Below, piece by piece: positions 1-10,350 of a stretch of 64,000 nt of DNA. Position 1 is the first letter of the stretch. Each line of letters starts with the position of its first letter. The stretch comes from Peronospora farinosa. Lineage: Eukaryota > Oomycota > Peronosporomycetes > Peronosporales > Peronosporaceae. Under the pieces are notes generated by a model, which saw only the letters and a program-made list of their open reading frames with translations, did no database searches and was not told where the DNA came from. The position numbers and the translations under genes were made by a program. The stretch covers positions 186,001-250,000 of the forward strand of contig CANTFK010000077.1 in NCBI GenBank assembly GCA_947646735.1. The letters run 5' to 3'.

Positions 1-2087
1 AGAGAGAAGTACCGGCTGCTTGCAGTGCTTTGAATCGTTAACATCCTGAACCTCCTTATGTCATGAGATTGAATCTTGACATGTTGCATAGAGGGCTACG
101 TCGTTTGAGCGCACGTATCGACATTTGACACAGATGCTTCTACCATCATCATCACGGTCTCAAATGAACAAGTTCGAAAAAGTCCAGTCACCAAGCTGAG
201 GGTGCCGAAAATGCACAATACTTTCGCCTAAGACCCATGTTCCCCTGCTGCTGTTCCTGATTGTGCTTAGTCAGAGTGAGCAATACAACTTGCAGGATTG
301 ACACCTATACTTCCCAGTTATATATGTGGATGCAAAGGTGACGTGTTTATACTCTGCTTCGCGTCTGGAAATACACTCAAAGCATACTTGGTACTCCATC
401 TGTGAAATCAATGGTAACGCAACACAAACTGCGGTGATCTCGCCACCTCGAGCCCAAAGGCTTCGAGGCTCAGCGTGGTTGGTTTAAGGACTGCCTGTGA
501 CGCCACTTGGTCAAACCGCAATCACTCGATGACGACGTTCGAAGACTTGATCACCGCTTTAGCAACGTTCGCTGGGGGGATTACACCGAATGTGGTGGGT
601 CATTTGTAAACGTGAGCTATGGAAACACGGGTACCACCACTGCGATTTCGCTTCAATCGCAAAACTTATACGCAAGAGAATATCTCGTGTACGGCCTCTG
701 GACATTGGAACGACGAATCCAGCGAAAATTTGTGGCTCCCGTGTTAGGAAACTCGCACACCGGTTACGAGAAAAGTATCGCGCTCAGCTCGCACACCACC
801 GCTCAGTTTCTCAGATCGCTGGGCTCTGCTGAAACTTCCAGAAGCAGTGAAATCGACATCACACAACTTTCTTCAGGATGCCAATGCGTCAAGTTCTCAG
901 TAGTGCAATGTGCGGATAGCAGGCATCGGTTCGCTATTGACGATTTCACAATCTATCCACTACTGGAACGTGAAAATCGTTATACAACATACTTGATCCA
1001 ACCTGCAGGCCTTCGGCTGTATATTCTTAAATAAGCACTACATCAAGCTCTGGAACCAGCAAATGGCCAAAAAACATGTTCCCAACGTCGAGACGTCTAG
1101 GCAGTTTATGAGTGATACCTATTTGATTGTCACTGCGGCGACTACGATCGCGCTGATGGTACAGCAATGGTAAGCTTGAGAATTAAGGTTTGGGCAAGCA
1201 TTTGTCTCAATCTATGCTTGAAGTTTGGTAAGCCGCTCGTGGGCACCAGCTTTGTATACCTCTACACGAACCTGTCAAAACAATACCACTTTATCATGTC
1301 GCAAGAGTAGCACACTTGTACATAGGATTGCTAAGTATTAGAGACTTCAAATCTCTAGAAAGAGAAGAGAGCTTCCACCCAATTTTACCGCTATCTCAAG
1401 TACGGACATTGGTTTGTCGCAGCATGTACCGTTCATATTATAGATTAAGGCTTTACTATACAGAGTTTATTAGTATAGATAGACATGTTTGTGAAATGCC
1501 TACGTGCGTGTAAAATAAAGCAGATACTAAGGTTGTGGTCGTAAACACGTCGAGACAAAGATGGATATAGGTGAGGATAGAAGCTGATCGATTTCGATGG
1601 GACGATAGTAACTTGGATACAAGACCACTGCGAATTAAAGTTTTTGGTGACGAATAGCTAGAAAGCTAGAAAGCGGTTGCACTGTAGCCCTTGCAAGTCT
1701 CAGCAATGCTACTTCACCACCGTAAATGCATTGTGCGCACGCAAACGCACGCCCACTCTTTTGTAAGGCTACGAGAGCAACATATGCGAAATATTCAGCT
1801 CCCACGAGCTGTGCCAATGATCTCGTCCCTCAAGGGACAGAGACGCGAATGGTACAGTTTGCAGATTCGAAGATCAATGTGTAACTGTGAATGGGCTGGA
1901 CCCCAACCATGTGCGTAACGAACGGCGACTGTCGTAGCGTTGAGTCCAAGGCCACCTCAAAGAGAAAAACTGAACCTTCTCGCACTCTTTTACCGATTCT
2001 GCTGCATAGAATGCGACTGCAGCATTCGGCCTTGATCGTTTTGTCGGTCAGGGTGAGCCAGACTCGAAAAAGACCCCGACAGCAAAG
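1..2087. other. No recognisable gene; weak ORF only
   Basis: I see no recognisable gene in this stretch. The longest open frame is on the + strand at 507-1034 (175 aa). It has no signal peptide, domain or repeat I know and may be chance or a relic. The remaining frames are under 80 codons. The last 100 bases should include the promoter of the secreted-protein gene at 2088, but I cannot point to a clear initiator element. Confidence 0.5.
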
Positions 2088-2912
2088 ATGTTCCGCAAAC
2101 TTGCAGTCTGGACGGTCGTGCTAGTGGCCGTACTCTCTAACGATGCGCTGGCCTTGCACCAGGACAACCCCTTCACGCCGGTCACCAGCGAAGGTCAAAT
2201 GGACGACTCGTATGCTTCTAAAACCAAGACACCCATGGACACCCCGTCAATCGCTACCACCCCAGCTTCGCTGGCGACTACGGTCATTCCTACGCCCGTC
2301 CATGAGGAAAATTTACCGACTACGCCGACCGGCGCAACGCCTTCGGTCCCGACCACGCCTAAAACCCCCACCCCGATCATCCCTGCGGGCACCGAGCCTC
2401 TTCCGGTGACGTCGTCATCAACGACTCCTACTGTGGAGAAGGGCTTGCACGTGTCCAACTGCAATCCGAACTTTCCCAGTGAGAAGCCGGAAGAAGCACC
2501 TAAGGCCACGCCCGCCGTTGCGCCGATGACTGACGTGAAGCCTCCTACCGCTACGCCGGCAGTAGTGAAGCCTCCTACCCCTACGCCGGCAGTCGTGACA
2601 CCTGCTACCCCGGTCCAGGCCCACACCACCTCAACGGACGTGGCTGACTCGAAGACGGTCAAAAACAGTGAGGAGACCAGTCAGCAAGCCAACACTCAGT
2701 CAGGCAACCAAAGTGGCGAAACTTCGACCGGCATGGGCGCCTTCGCTGTTGTGGGTTTGATCGCCGCTGTTGCTGCGGTTGGCGTCGCTGTGTCGCAAGT
2801 AAAGAAGTCTCGCGACGCCGACGCCGATGCCGCTCTGGTTACACCTGGCGAAAACGAGAACATTCATATTGAGGTTAAGAGCACGCCTGCCGGTGGCAGT
2901 ACGATCCTTTAA
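2088..2912 (+). CDS. Secreted Thr/Pro-rich protein with C-terminal membrane anchor
   Basis: The 274-aa protein begins with a clear signal peptide: basic FRK, a hydrophobic core, and a probable cleavage after ALA near residue 23. Residues 30-190 are a low-complexity Thr/Pro/Ala/Ser stalk with two near-repeats of the type KPPTxTPAVV. A hydrophobic, alanine/valine-rich segment follows at about 218-240 and ends in a VKKSR stop-transfer motif. A short acidic tail would lie in the cytoplasm. The composition suggests a heavily O-glycosylated, mucin-like surface protein held in the plasma membrane. No enzymatic domain is visible. The neighbouring GH6 gene has the same kind of stalk plus anchor, so both may face the cell wall. 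The name is structural only; the function is unknown. Confidence 0.75.
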   Translation: MFRKLAVWTVVLVAVLSNDALALHQDNPFTPVTSEGQMDDSYASKTKTPMDTPSIATTPASLATTVIPTPVHEENLPTTPTGATPSVPTTPKTPTPIIPAGTEPLPVTSSSTTPTVEKGLHVSNCNPNFPSEKPEEAPKATPAVAPMTDVKPPTATPAVVKPPTPTPAVVTPATPVQAHTTSTDVADSKTVKNSEETSQQANTQSGNQSGETSTGMGAFAVVGLIAAVAAVGVAVSQVKKSRDADADAALVTPGENENIHIEVKSTPAGGSTIL

Positions 2913-2973
2913 GACTTCTCTCGAGATTGCGACGTTAGGTCATTTTGAGGAGTATGAGGTTTGTTCGTTTATA

Positions 2974-3194
2974 GCTAGCCCTAGTGAATAAGGGTAGCTT
3001 CCGTCTCATATTGTTTTCTCTTAATCTCAATCAACGAGTTTATTCCACGAATTATTGAGGCGTAATAGACAGCATTTCAATCCTTGTCTATGCTAGCCCT
3101 AGTGAATAAAGTTAGCTTTCGTCTCACATTGTATTCTTCCAACCTCAATCGACGAGTTTATTCCTGAGGCATCATCGACAGCATTTCAATCACA
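2974..3194. repeat. Tandem duplication, unit about 118 bp
   Basis: Two diverged direct copies lie just 3' of the secreted-protein gene. Both begin gctagccctagtgaata (2974 and 3092, period 118) and share ctcaatc-acgagtttattcc and gacagcatttcaatc blocks. It probably sits in the 3' untranslated or terminator region. Confidence 0.75.
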
Positions 3195-3610
3195 TCAACG
3201 TTCCGATCGCGACTGACTTTCTGGCTTCATGCAAGGACTATCCAATGAGTAAAGGATGACTAACGTTTTCGACAACCTCAACTGTGGATCCAAGTGCTTC
3301 GAGGACGGCCATTTTCCAAGACTACAATGATTTAGACAATTGTACGATTCATCCATGTAGATACATGTTCTGCCTAAGATGTCATATTTTGCGGTCAATA
3401 ATGGCCACAGCCACTGGGTTGAACCAGCTGCGGACACAGTGCCTTCTATCTGGGCGCGAGTCACCCCGTAGATTGGTTAGGATTAGACTTTACGATTGTG
3501 GAAGCGTTCAGTGTCCTTGCCTCAACCCAGCACTTGCCAGTTTGCTGCTCGTTTTGTTTGAACAGCGTAACAGCGTATCCTACGTGATGTTAGTTCTATC
3601 ACTTGAGATC

Positions 3611-4675
3611 ATGCTGCGTTTCTTTCGTGCAGCTGTGACGACTTCAATTCTAGTAGCGGTGGTTGCCACCAAACTTGTCCAAGCTGATACTTTGTGTTCG
3701 TTGCCACCATTGACCTACACGAAAGCTAAGATCGCATACCCGGCGTCAGCCTTCGCTATCGAAGCGCTGGAAAGATATGAGGTTGCGACGTGGTACTCGA
3801 ATCACACGGAGAACGGAGACTATGCTAAGACAGCTGCCGATTTAGTGGCGTTCTGCCCTGAAGATACACGGATTAGTATCGTGATTTACGGCTTGCCCAA
3901 CCAAGATTGCGCTGCCAAGGAGCTGGTGGCAAGTAGCACCGTGGATTCCGCGTCCGATTACGTCGTGTTTCTCAACACGCTCATATCAGCCATCGGCAAC
4001 AGAAAGGTGCTTTACATTCTCGAGCCGGATGCCATCGGACGGCTTGTAGACACCACCGGATGCGCCGATCACCTGACCCATCTGCAGACTGCCGTCGTCC
4101 TGTTATCCCAGAACAAGAACGCCGAAATCTACCTTGATGTGGGCTACTGGACCCTCCAACAATCCGCCACCTCCACTGCTGTGGCAGCAATTGTCAAACA
4201 GCTCGCGTCTATAGGATTTAACGTAAAGGGAATTACGCTCAACACTTGCAACTATCAGTCGATCAGCACCTTGGCTACACTCTGCAGCAACTTCCAAGGT
4301 GCTGTTGATGCTACCAACCTGCACTGCATCTTCGATACGTCCCGAAGCTATCGTGGTGGGCCGGCGTCGAACGAGTGGTGTAACGTCAAGAGTGCAGGAA
4401 TCGGTGCTTTGCCAACTAGTAAAACGGGGATCAGCAACGTCGACTACTTCATTTGGGCCAAGCCGCCTGGGAAGAGTGATGGCACGTGTGACGGCCGTAC
4501 GCCGGACTCGATGCATGGTCCTAAAGCTGGCATCTTCTTTGATGAAATGTTCCAGTCTCTTTGGAACCAAGGCATTATGGTTGCCGAAAAGGGATATGCC
4601 ACCATTGACGGTACGGTGCGTAGCCCCCCTGAAGGAACACCACAGTCACAAAAAAGAGATGGGTCACGAGGCTGA
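3611..4675 (+). CDS. GH6-family glycosidase (cellobiohydrolase/endoglucanase type), frameshifted before a TM anchor
   Basis: The start at 3611 is chosen because it opens a signal peptide (LRFFRAAV, hydrophobic core, cleavage near VQA-DT). The frame is open further upstream to 3284, but that part does not look coding. The enzyme would be secreted and cleave beta-1,4-glucan by inversion. Both GH6 signatures are visible: IVIYGLPNQDCAA and LYILEPDAIG, whose Asp is the expected general acid. GYW, CIFDTSRSYRG, NEWCNV and FIWAKPPGKSDG also fit the family. The frame stops at 4675. The +1 frame stays open to 5075 and encodes a Ser/Thr-rich stalk and a strong transmembrane segment (about 4886-4970) with a HHHKK stop-transfer, so the intact gene probably ran to 5075. 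C6 (4624-4629) or A6 (4650-4655) are candidate slip points; an unrecognised intron is possible. Confidence 0.85.
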   Translation: MLRFFRAAVTTSILVAVVATKLVQADTLCSLPPLTYTKAKIAYPASAFAIEALERYEVATWYSNHTENGDYAKTAADLVAFCPEDTRISIVIYGLPNQDCAAKELVASSTVDSASDYVVFLNTLISAIGNRKVLYILEPDAIGRLVDTTGCADHLTHLQTAVVLLSQNKNAEIYLDVGYWTLQQSATSTAVAAIVKQLASIGFNVKGITLNTCNYQSISTLATLCSNFQGAVDATNLHCIFDTSRSYRGGPASNEWCNVKSAGIGALPTSKTGISNVDYFIWAKPPGKSDGTCDGRTPDSMHGPKAGIFFDEMFQSLWNQGIMVAEKGYATIDGTVRSPPEGTPQSQKRDGSRG

Positions 4676-5075
4676 CAAACACTTGCACACAAGTCTGTTG
4701 CCCAACGCGATCGCAATAGACAGCACACATTCCACCAGCATTTCAACACGACATGTCGATCAATCTCATTATCAGTCAAGTGGATCTCAAACAAACGATC
4801 AGAATCAACTAAAAGCTAAAGATTCTTCACCGACCTCTGCCAACAGCGAGCAGATCTCGACAGAGAGGTCAGGTAGCCACAGGATGGGGACGTTTGGCGT
4901 GGTCGTCGTAATTGTACTTGCTGCGGTTGTCCTTTTGGGCGTGATTGTAGGTGTCTGCCATCACCACAAGAAAGTGCTGAATGAAGCCAAGACCCCTGCG
5001 GCCCCACTTCCTACAAGAATTGTAAACTTTCTACCTCGTTCGGCTGCACTTGTACAAGGCTCCAACATCGTCTAG
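4676..5075 (+). pseudogene. Out-of-frame C-terminal stalk and membrane anchor of the GH6 gene
   Basis: This continues the GH6 gene one base out of frame. It encodes a Ser/Thr/Gln-rich linker followed by about 22 hydrophobic residues (roughly GVVVVIVLAAVVLLGVIVGV) and a basic tail, the layout of a type I membrane anchor. It has no start of its own that makes sense. It is either evidence of a frameshift (mutation or base-call error) or an alternative 3' exon. Confidence 0.6.
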
Positions 5076-5637
5076 ATGCATGTAGAGCTTCGTAGTAGAA
5101 ATAGACAATATGATGATAATTTATACGTGAAGGAGTGCTAACTTAACGGAACGTATAGTACGCACCTTCATTGCCGGAACCTCATCATGCAACTAGACAA
5201 AGAAAATGTGCCGATTTCGTCAACGTACCATGCATGCCAGTACGATCACTACATTCCACAGGTGCAAGAACTAAAGCTCCGTCTATCTGTGAAGCACCCA
5301 GACTTCGGTCCCAACCAAGTGCGCTCCAAATTCTTTAGCGCCGCCATCAGCTCCATTGACTTGGTGAGGTAAGCGCTTCAAGTGGTCGACCAGATCTACG
5401 CCATCACGTCCGGCGGCACTATGGTCGACTTTGCAATCCTTCGACGATAATCTAGCTATCAGCTCTTACGCAACGCACCACGCTGCAAAAAGATGAGAAG
5501 GTGCTCAGTCCAAGTGGCAGTAGTGCTGTCGATATCTCACTATCCAGTACTCACAGATTGGACTTGGTGCGGTCGCTTAAAGAATACAGGTATGAGCTTA
5601 TCTACCTAACTTGACCTACGTACACAGAATGCATCGA
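5076..5637. other. Intergenic between convergent GH6 genes
   Basis: This space lies between the 3' ends of two GH6 genes. A 61-codon frame at 5187-5372 (+) has reasonable composition and is followed in another frame by a short coding-like piece near 5375-5450. I do not recognise either, and they may be the relic of a lost gene. No repeat was noticed. Confidence 0.4.
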
Positions 5638-6912
5638 TTACAGCAAGTGCAAATACTTCTTGGCCTTGCAGCCGCTACGTGTTTGGTTAGCGTTGGGCTG
5701 TTGCGTGGTGCTTTCATTCGAGACGGTGGTAGTGGCCGGCGCTGTTGTAACAAACGGCGTGCTGACGACGTCCTCTGTCGAAATCGGATCAGCCGTAGAA
5801 ATAGTGGTGTCATCCTGGCCCCTGCTTGAGTTTCCAGAAGTAGGGACAAGAATTGGCGTCAAAGTGGTCTGGTCTGAGGCATCTTCGTTTGAGCTGCTCT
5901 CATTTGAGCTAGTAGGTGCTTGAGTGGCAGGATTAAAGCTATCGTCAATCTTCAGCATACCCTGTTCGCTCACAAAGTATCCTTGGTTCCATAACAGCTT
6001 GAAGCCTTCCAAGTACATCGATCCTGCCGGAGTACCACCGGTAACGCACTCGCCGTCACTCTCTCCAGGCGGTTTGATCCACATGAAGTAGTCGAGATTT
6101 AAGACGGCAGTCTTCGACGAAGGTGGCTTGCCAATACCAGCCGTGCGGACATTGCACCATTCGGAGGTGGGTGAGCCGTTATAATTGCGGGAGGTGTCAA
6201 CGATACAGGTCATATTCGTTGACCCCATGGCCGTCTGGAAGTTGGTGCAGTAAGTAGCGCATTCGTCCGTGGAGCGGTAATTGGACGTATTGATAGCCAC
6301 ACCCTTCACTCGACCAGAGCCACGGATATCCTTCATGACAGCGGCCACCTTGTTCGCACTATTAGCGTTTACCAGCATCCAATAGCCAATGTCGACGTAC
6401 AATTCAGCGTTTGAATTGACAGACAAAGCTGCGACGGAAACCTTGAGGCTCTTAAGATATTCTGCGGCTGCGCCGCAACTTCCATCTTGAGTTAGGAGAC
6501 CCAGTGCGTCTGGCTCCACCACGTAGAGGACTTTGCGGTCTCCAACGGCATCCGTGAGCTCTTTTAGAAATGCTTTGTAGCTGCTCGTGTTGGTCACACT
6601 TCCTCCCGACGACAAGCCAGCAGCACAATCTTTGTTAGGAATACCATACACTACGATACTGAGGCGCGTGTCCTCCGAACATTGGCTCAGCAAGCCAGAC
6701 AGCAATTTCGATCGCTCTTGTGTTGTTTGACGATCCGTAAACCATGAGGCAATGGCATAGTTTTCCAACGTCTCAATGGCAGTCGTCAGCTCTGGATAAT
6801 CCGACTTGGCTCCCGTGTACGAGTACGGTGTGATGGAGCAGAGATTCTCGGCGGATGCCAACACCAGTGTCACACAGGACACAGCAGCAATCAATAGGCG
6901 AGATCGGAGCAT
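5638..6912 (-). CDS. GH6-family glycosidase, intact paralogue
   Basis: The 424-aa secreted enzyme starts at 6912 with a typical signal peptide (MLRSRLL, hydrophobic core, cleavage after SAE or ASA). The catalytic domain spans about residues 24-330 and keeps both GH6 signatures: IVVYGIPNKDCAA and LYVVEPDALG, the Asp of the second being the expected proton donor. DIGYW, VDTSRNYNG, SEWCNV and FMWIKPPGESDG are also kept. Residues 335-415 are a Ser/Thr/Asn-rich tail. Unlike the gene at 3611, no transmembrane segment follows in any frame, so this copy is predicted to be released. The two genes point toward each other about 560 bp apart. Sequence divergence is clear across the whole protein, so this is an old duplication. 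The known role of the family is cellulose hydrolysis; whether it acts on the plant or on the oomycete's own cellulose wall cannot be read here. Confidence 0.9.
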   Translation of the reverse strand: MLRSRLLIAAVSCVTLVLASAENLCSITPYSYTGAKSDYPELTTAIETLENYAIASWFTDRQTTQERSKLLSGLLSQCSEDTRLSIVVYGIPNKDCAAGLSSGGSVTNTSSYKAFLKELTDAVGDRKVLYVVEPDALGLLTQDGSCGAAAEYLKSLKVSVAALSVNSNAELYVDIGYWMLVNANSANKVAAVMKDIRGSGRVKGVAINTSNYRSTDECATYCTNFQTAMGSTNMTCIVDTSRNYNGSPTSEWCNVRTAGIGKPPSSKTAVLNLDYFMWIKPPGESDGECVTGGTPAGSMYLEGFKLLWNQGYFVSEQGMLKIDDSFNPATQAPTSSNESSSNEDASDQTTLTPILVPTSGNSSRGQDDTTISTADPISTEDVVSTPFVTTAPATTTVSNESTTQQPNANQTRSGCKAKKYLHLL

Positions 6913-8276
6913 CGTGTTGCAGGCTCACGTGATGCTTGAAAGGTACTATGTGGTTTGTGGCTTAATGCGAAATGACTCAATGTTGACAAACCATCCCGAG
7001 CACTTAATGGCTAAACGAGACGACAAGCCGAACCGTTCACTGCACAAGAGGCTCGCGACATGGATGATCGTTTCTTGAGAAAAAGTGTCAAGTACAGATC
7101 TTTGTTATCTGAAGAACTACATGACTATCTTACAACAAGAGGCATGCCTGTTCTAGCTGAGACTTTTGATCAGACACGAAAACGATAACCGTCTTACACA
7201 AAATTCTGATTTGACGTTGATTGTAACAGCTTTTGGGCCAGTCGACGCTATTGGATAGACACCACAAAACCGTCAATGCTTTTGGCTCCACGCGGGACTA
7301 AACAGCTGGTCCTGAGGCGCCTTCTGCTTTAAGATGTGGGGCCTTTGCTTTGTTTGTATTGGTATAGTACACGCTGTTCCGGTCTTCGTCCACAGACCTC
7401 GACTTTAATGCTCATGTAGGACGGCGATGGGGCAAAACATATGTCATGTAGTGCGTTGCTCGATGCTCTACATGTTTTATCGGTGCTCTTTAGACGGCAG
7501 CCGCCAAAATCACAGAAGCCATCATTTCGTTGACAGCTTTACAGATGGGCAAAAATGCAAAAAATAGCTCGTTAACACGACGGCAAATTCGATTGCTGCT
7601 GATCTCCGTACTTGCAATCTCTTCTTGAGTGGCTGACCTGTCGCTTCATTTGGGCAAGAACTCACAAGGCGAAGCTGTCGTAACTGACTGCTCGTAACGT
7701 GAGCAATGTTAAATGAAATGTGTCTTTATTGACACGACTTCCTTGAAAACGACTATTTTAACCTTACAAGATAGAATTAAACTACGTCATTCTACAGTTG
7801 GCCTTCAGGTTTCGAGTGATCCTGCATCACATGGTTGCAACTTTGATGTGGTATCGATGGGGGTTGTGTTCTTACTTAAATGCGAGCGGGAAGTTCCATC
7901 AGAGAGACATTCGCACTGCAATCGTTTATGATGAATAGAAAGTTAGTATAAGCCATCCAAATGTTATAAATGCTTTGAGCCGCTCGAGAAAGATAAGCTG
8001 GGTCATCCGCTGGCATTTTCGGCTGAGATTGACCTTGGTCGTCACCTTGATCAGCTCAGAAAAACTTTGTGGATGCCTAAGATAGCCAACTGGGCCACTT
8101 CCGTGTTGTGCTCCTTTTCGAACTAAGATCCGAAGCTCCTTTTGCGTGACTATACGATTGTCACTTTGTACTGAGACAAAGCAATGCGGACCTTGTCCGT
8201 CAATGATGTGTGCTGCAAACACCGCGCTGGGCATGTTTTGGGGTGTAATTTTTGCTGTGGTTTTGTGTGTCAGTTA
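6913..8276. other. Intergenic; unrecognised short ORFs
   Basis: No gene recognised. The first part must hold the promoter of the GH6 gene at 6912. A reverse frame at 7926-8234 (102 aa, motif VSVQSDNRIVTQKELRIL) looks more protein-like than its surroundings and may be a relic, but I cannot name it. A 72-codon forward frame at 7713-7931 is probably chance. Confidence 0.4.
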
Positions 8277-10350
8277 AAGGTTTATTTAGCGGAGCTTCAC
8301 AGGTCCTAAGTCAGAGAAAGACTTTTTAAGCTGAATTTTTCCGAGCTGTATCGAGCTAATTAAAGTTACGGCTAAACGTACTTAATTTTATAGAACTAAT
8401 TAAACGATTTCAAAGTCTACCCGTTCTACGGAGCTAGGAGGAAATTCTAGTCTACAAGCAATAGCTTAAGGTTCAGAAAACCAACGCACAGAGTGCAAGA
8501 ACAAGCTAGAAGCTTAAAGATATTGGAAACCAACGCACGAAGTGCACAAGAGAACAAGTCAGAGAGACTTGCGATTTTTAGCTCGAAAAATAGAACTGAT
8601 TTTATATTGGATTAAAATTTTGTGAATAGTTCTACGCTAAGTACCCTACACTAGATTAATTACAATTACAATAATTATTATATGCCATCGTCTTTATCTG
8701 GATAAGGAATCATCCAATCAATAGTGTATGTTGTACTTAGTACTACTGTATCGATTATGACACTAATATTGGTAGTATAAGGTATAAGTGATATCTTATA
8801 ATATCACACATCTACAGTATAATGCCCCTATATAAAAGGATCGGTATTAAAAATACATTATTTACACGATATGCAATATAGAACTTCAACCGTAATATGA
8901 TGTTTCAACCGTCGTAAATCCTGTAGCAGTTTGAGTGGTGGTGTGGCCGGTGTGCGGATTTGGCTTAGCTGCCATCTTCCGTTAGCTCATAAAACCCTTT
9001 GGTCTCAAGGATAAAATTTAGTCAATTTCTACTGTTATAATATTTAAAGTACATATTTTAATCATAAACGCCGTTTTAGTGTGGGATATTATATATAGTA
9101 AATGTAATACTAATCATTATCGTTACTGGTTCGATAACTGATAGGGTGGTACTAATAGGTACAACACACTGATGATTAGATGACTATAAATTGCTATCAT
9201 AGTAAATATAAAAGTAGTTTATATTATTTACTTTTATAGTAAATAAAAATAGTAGCTAATATAGTGAAGGGTACTTATAGTAAATTTATTCTGAAACTTT
9301 AGTGCATATATTAGAACATTTTTGCAATTTGAGTTATATAGTCAAAGCCTTTAGAGGCTTGTTCTCTTGTGCACTTGTGCGCATGTGCGCTTGGTTTTCC
9401 CTCCATAAGCTTCTTTTAAAGCGTAAGCTTGTTGGCTGTAAAATGTTCATCCAGTTCCGTAGAATGGGTAGACTTTTTAGTCTCATGATTTGTTCGTTAG
9501 ATCATAGTGTATACAAGTCGTCAACTTTGATTTAGTTCTATATGACAGAGGGCAAAGCCTATAAAGTTTTCTGACTTAATAGCTGTGTAGCTCCGCTACA
9601 CTTCGTAATACTAGTAGTCAATTCTACACCTAAGTCTCTAAGATTGACCCTCTATGAAGATGGAGAGTCGTAATGACCTCTCTGACACGCAAAGATTCGC
9701 GCTAGATAAATTGTCGGCGTTATTTGGGCCGATCAAATCGATCCAAGATGGCCTAAGGCCCAGAAGTGCTTACGGCACGCTTTGAGGCATTAATGCTTTC
9801 TGAGACAAAGTTGATCGGACAGGCGTATGACCATGAAGCGTTTGGCAACGCGCTACATCCCGGTGAACGCAATGATCGAAAGGCACTCCCGCTTGTACTA
9901 ATCGCTAAGACTTTTGAGCGAAAGAGGAGGAACATCATCTTTTTCTGGATTTGAGAAGTTTAAATGGCGATGAGTGCCGCTATGCTCAATTCTGATCAAG
10001 AACGAGGTGGTATGGTCATTTTCAAATTCGGTGTCGGGGCCAAAGAGTAAGCATTAGAATGCGATGCGTCTGTAGACGCCGCGTTTCTCACATATATTCT
10101 TGTAAAGAGCAGATGTCTCGTGTGTTCGCACCGCCTATCTAGCCTTACCGCGCCCGATCACACTACTTACCATCCCGGCATTTATCGAGTTATTGGACTA
10201 TGTTAAGTGCTGAAAATTCTCCTTCCTGCTATGCAATTAAATTCTTGTACAAAAGAAGTCCAGGGACGATTTTCATGGAAGGACTTCGCACTGGTTTTGC
10301 TAGCACAAAAGTAATTTTGTCCACGCTTTGACATTCAAGGAGGCATTCAA
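8277..10350. repeat. AT-rich decayed repeat region
   Basis: Base composition falls sharply here, with long runs of TA/TAT between 8590 and 9300, and no credible gene. Two short motif copies, aaaccaacgcac-gagtgca, lie near 8478 and 8527. A hairpin gtgtagctccgctacac lies at 9585-9601 within a stretch that has a clear relative at 36540-36690, so this is probably an old LTR or other dispersed repeat. After 9660 a gag-like frame (MESRNDLSDTQRF...) runs about 40 codons before stops, which suggests the leader and gag start of a dead retroelement. Family not identified. Confidence 0.5.

Noticed and set aside
2195..2662. 155-codon reverse ORF opposite the Thr/Pro-rich gene
   Set aside because: Low-complexity Val/Gly shadow of the Thr/Pro codons; the forward frame has a signal peptide and TM segment.
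3284..3610. Upstream in-frame extension of the GH6 gene
   Set aside because: Composition is not coding-like and it would bury the signal peptide at 3611.
4103..4570. 155-codon reverse ORF opposite GH6
   Set aside because: Shadow of the GH6 catalytic domain; no motif of its own.
9580..9612. Helitron 3' end (hairpin plus CTAG)
   Set aside because: The second copy near 36590 lacks CTRR at the same spacing and no Rep/helicase gene is present, so only reported as a shared palindrome.
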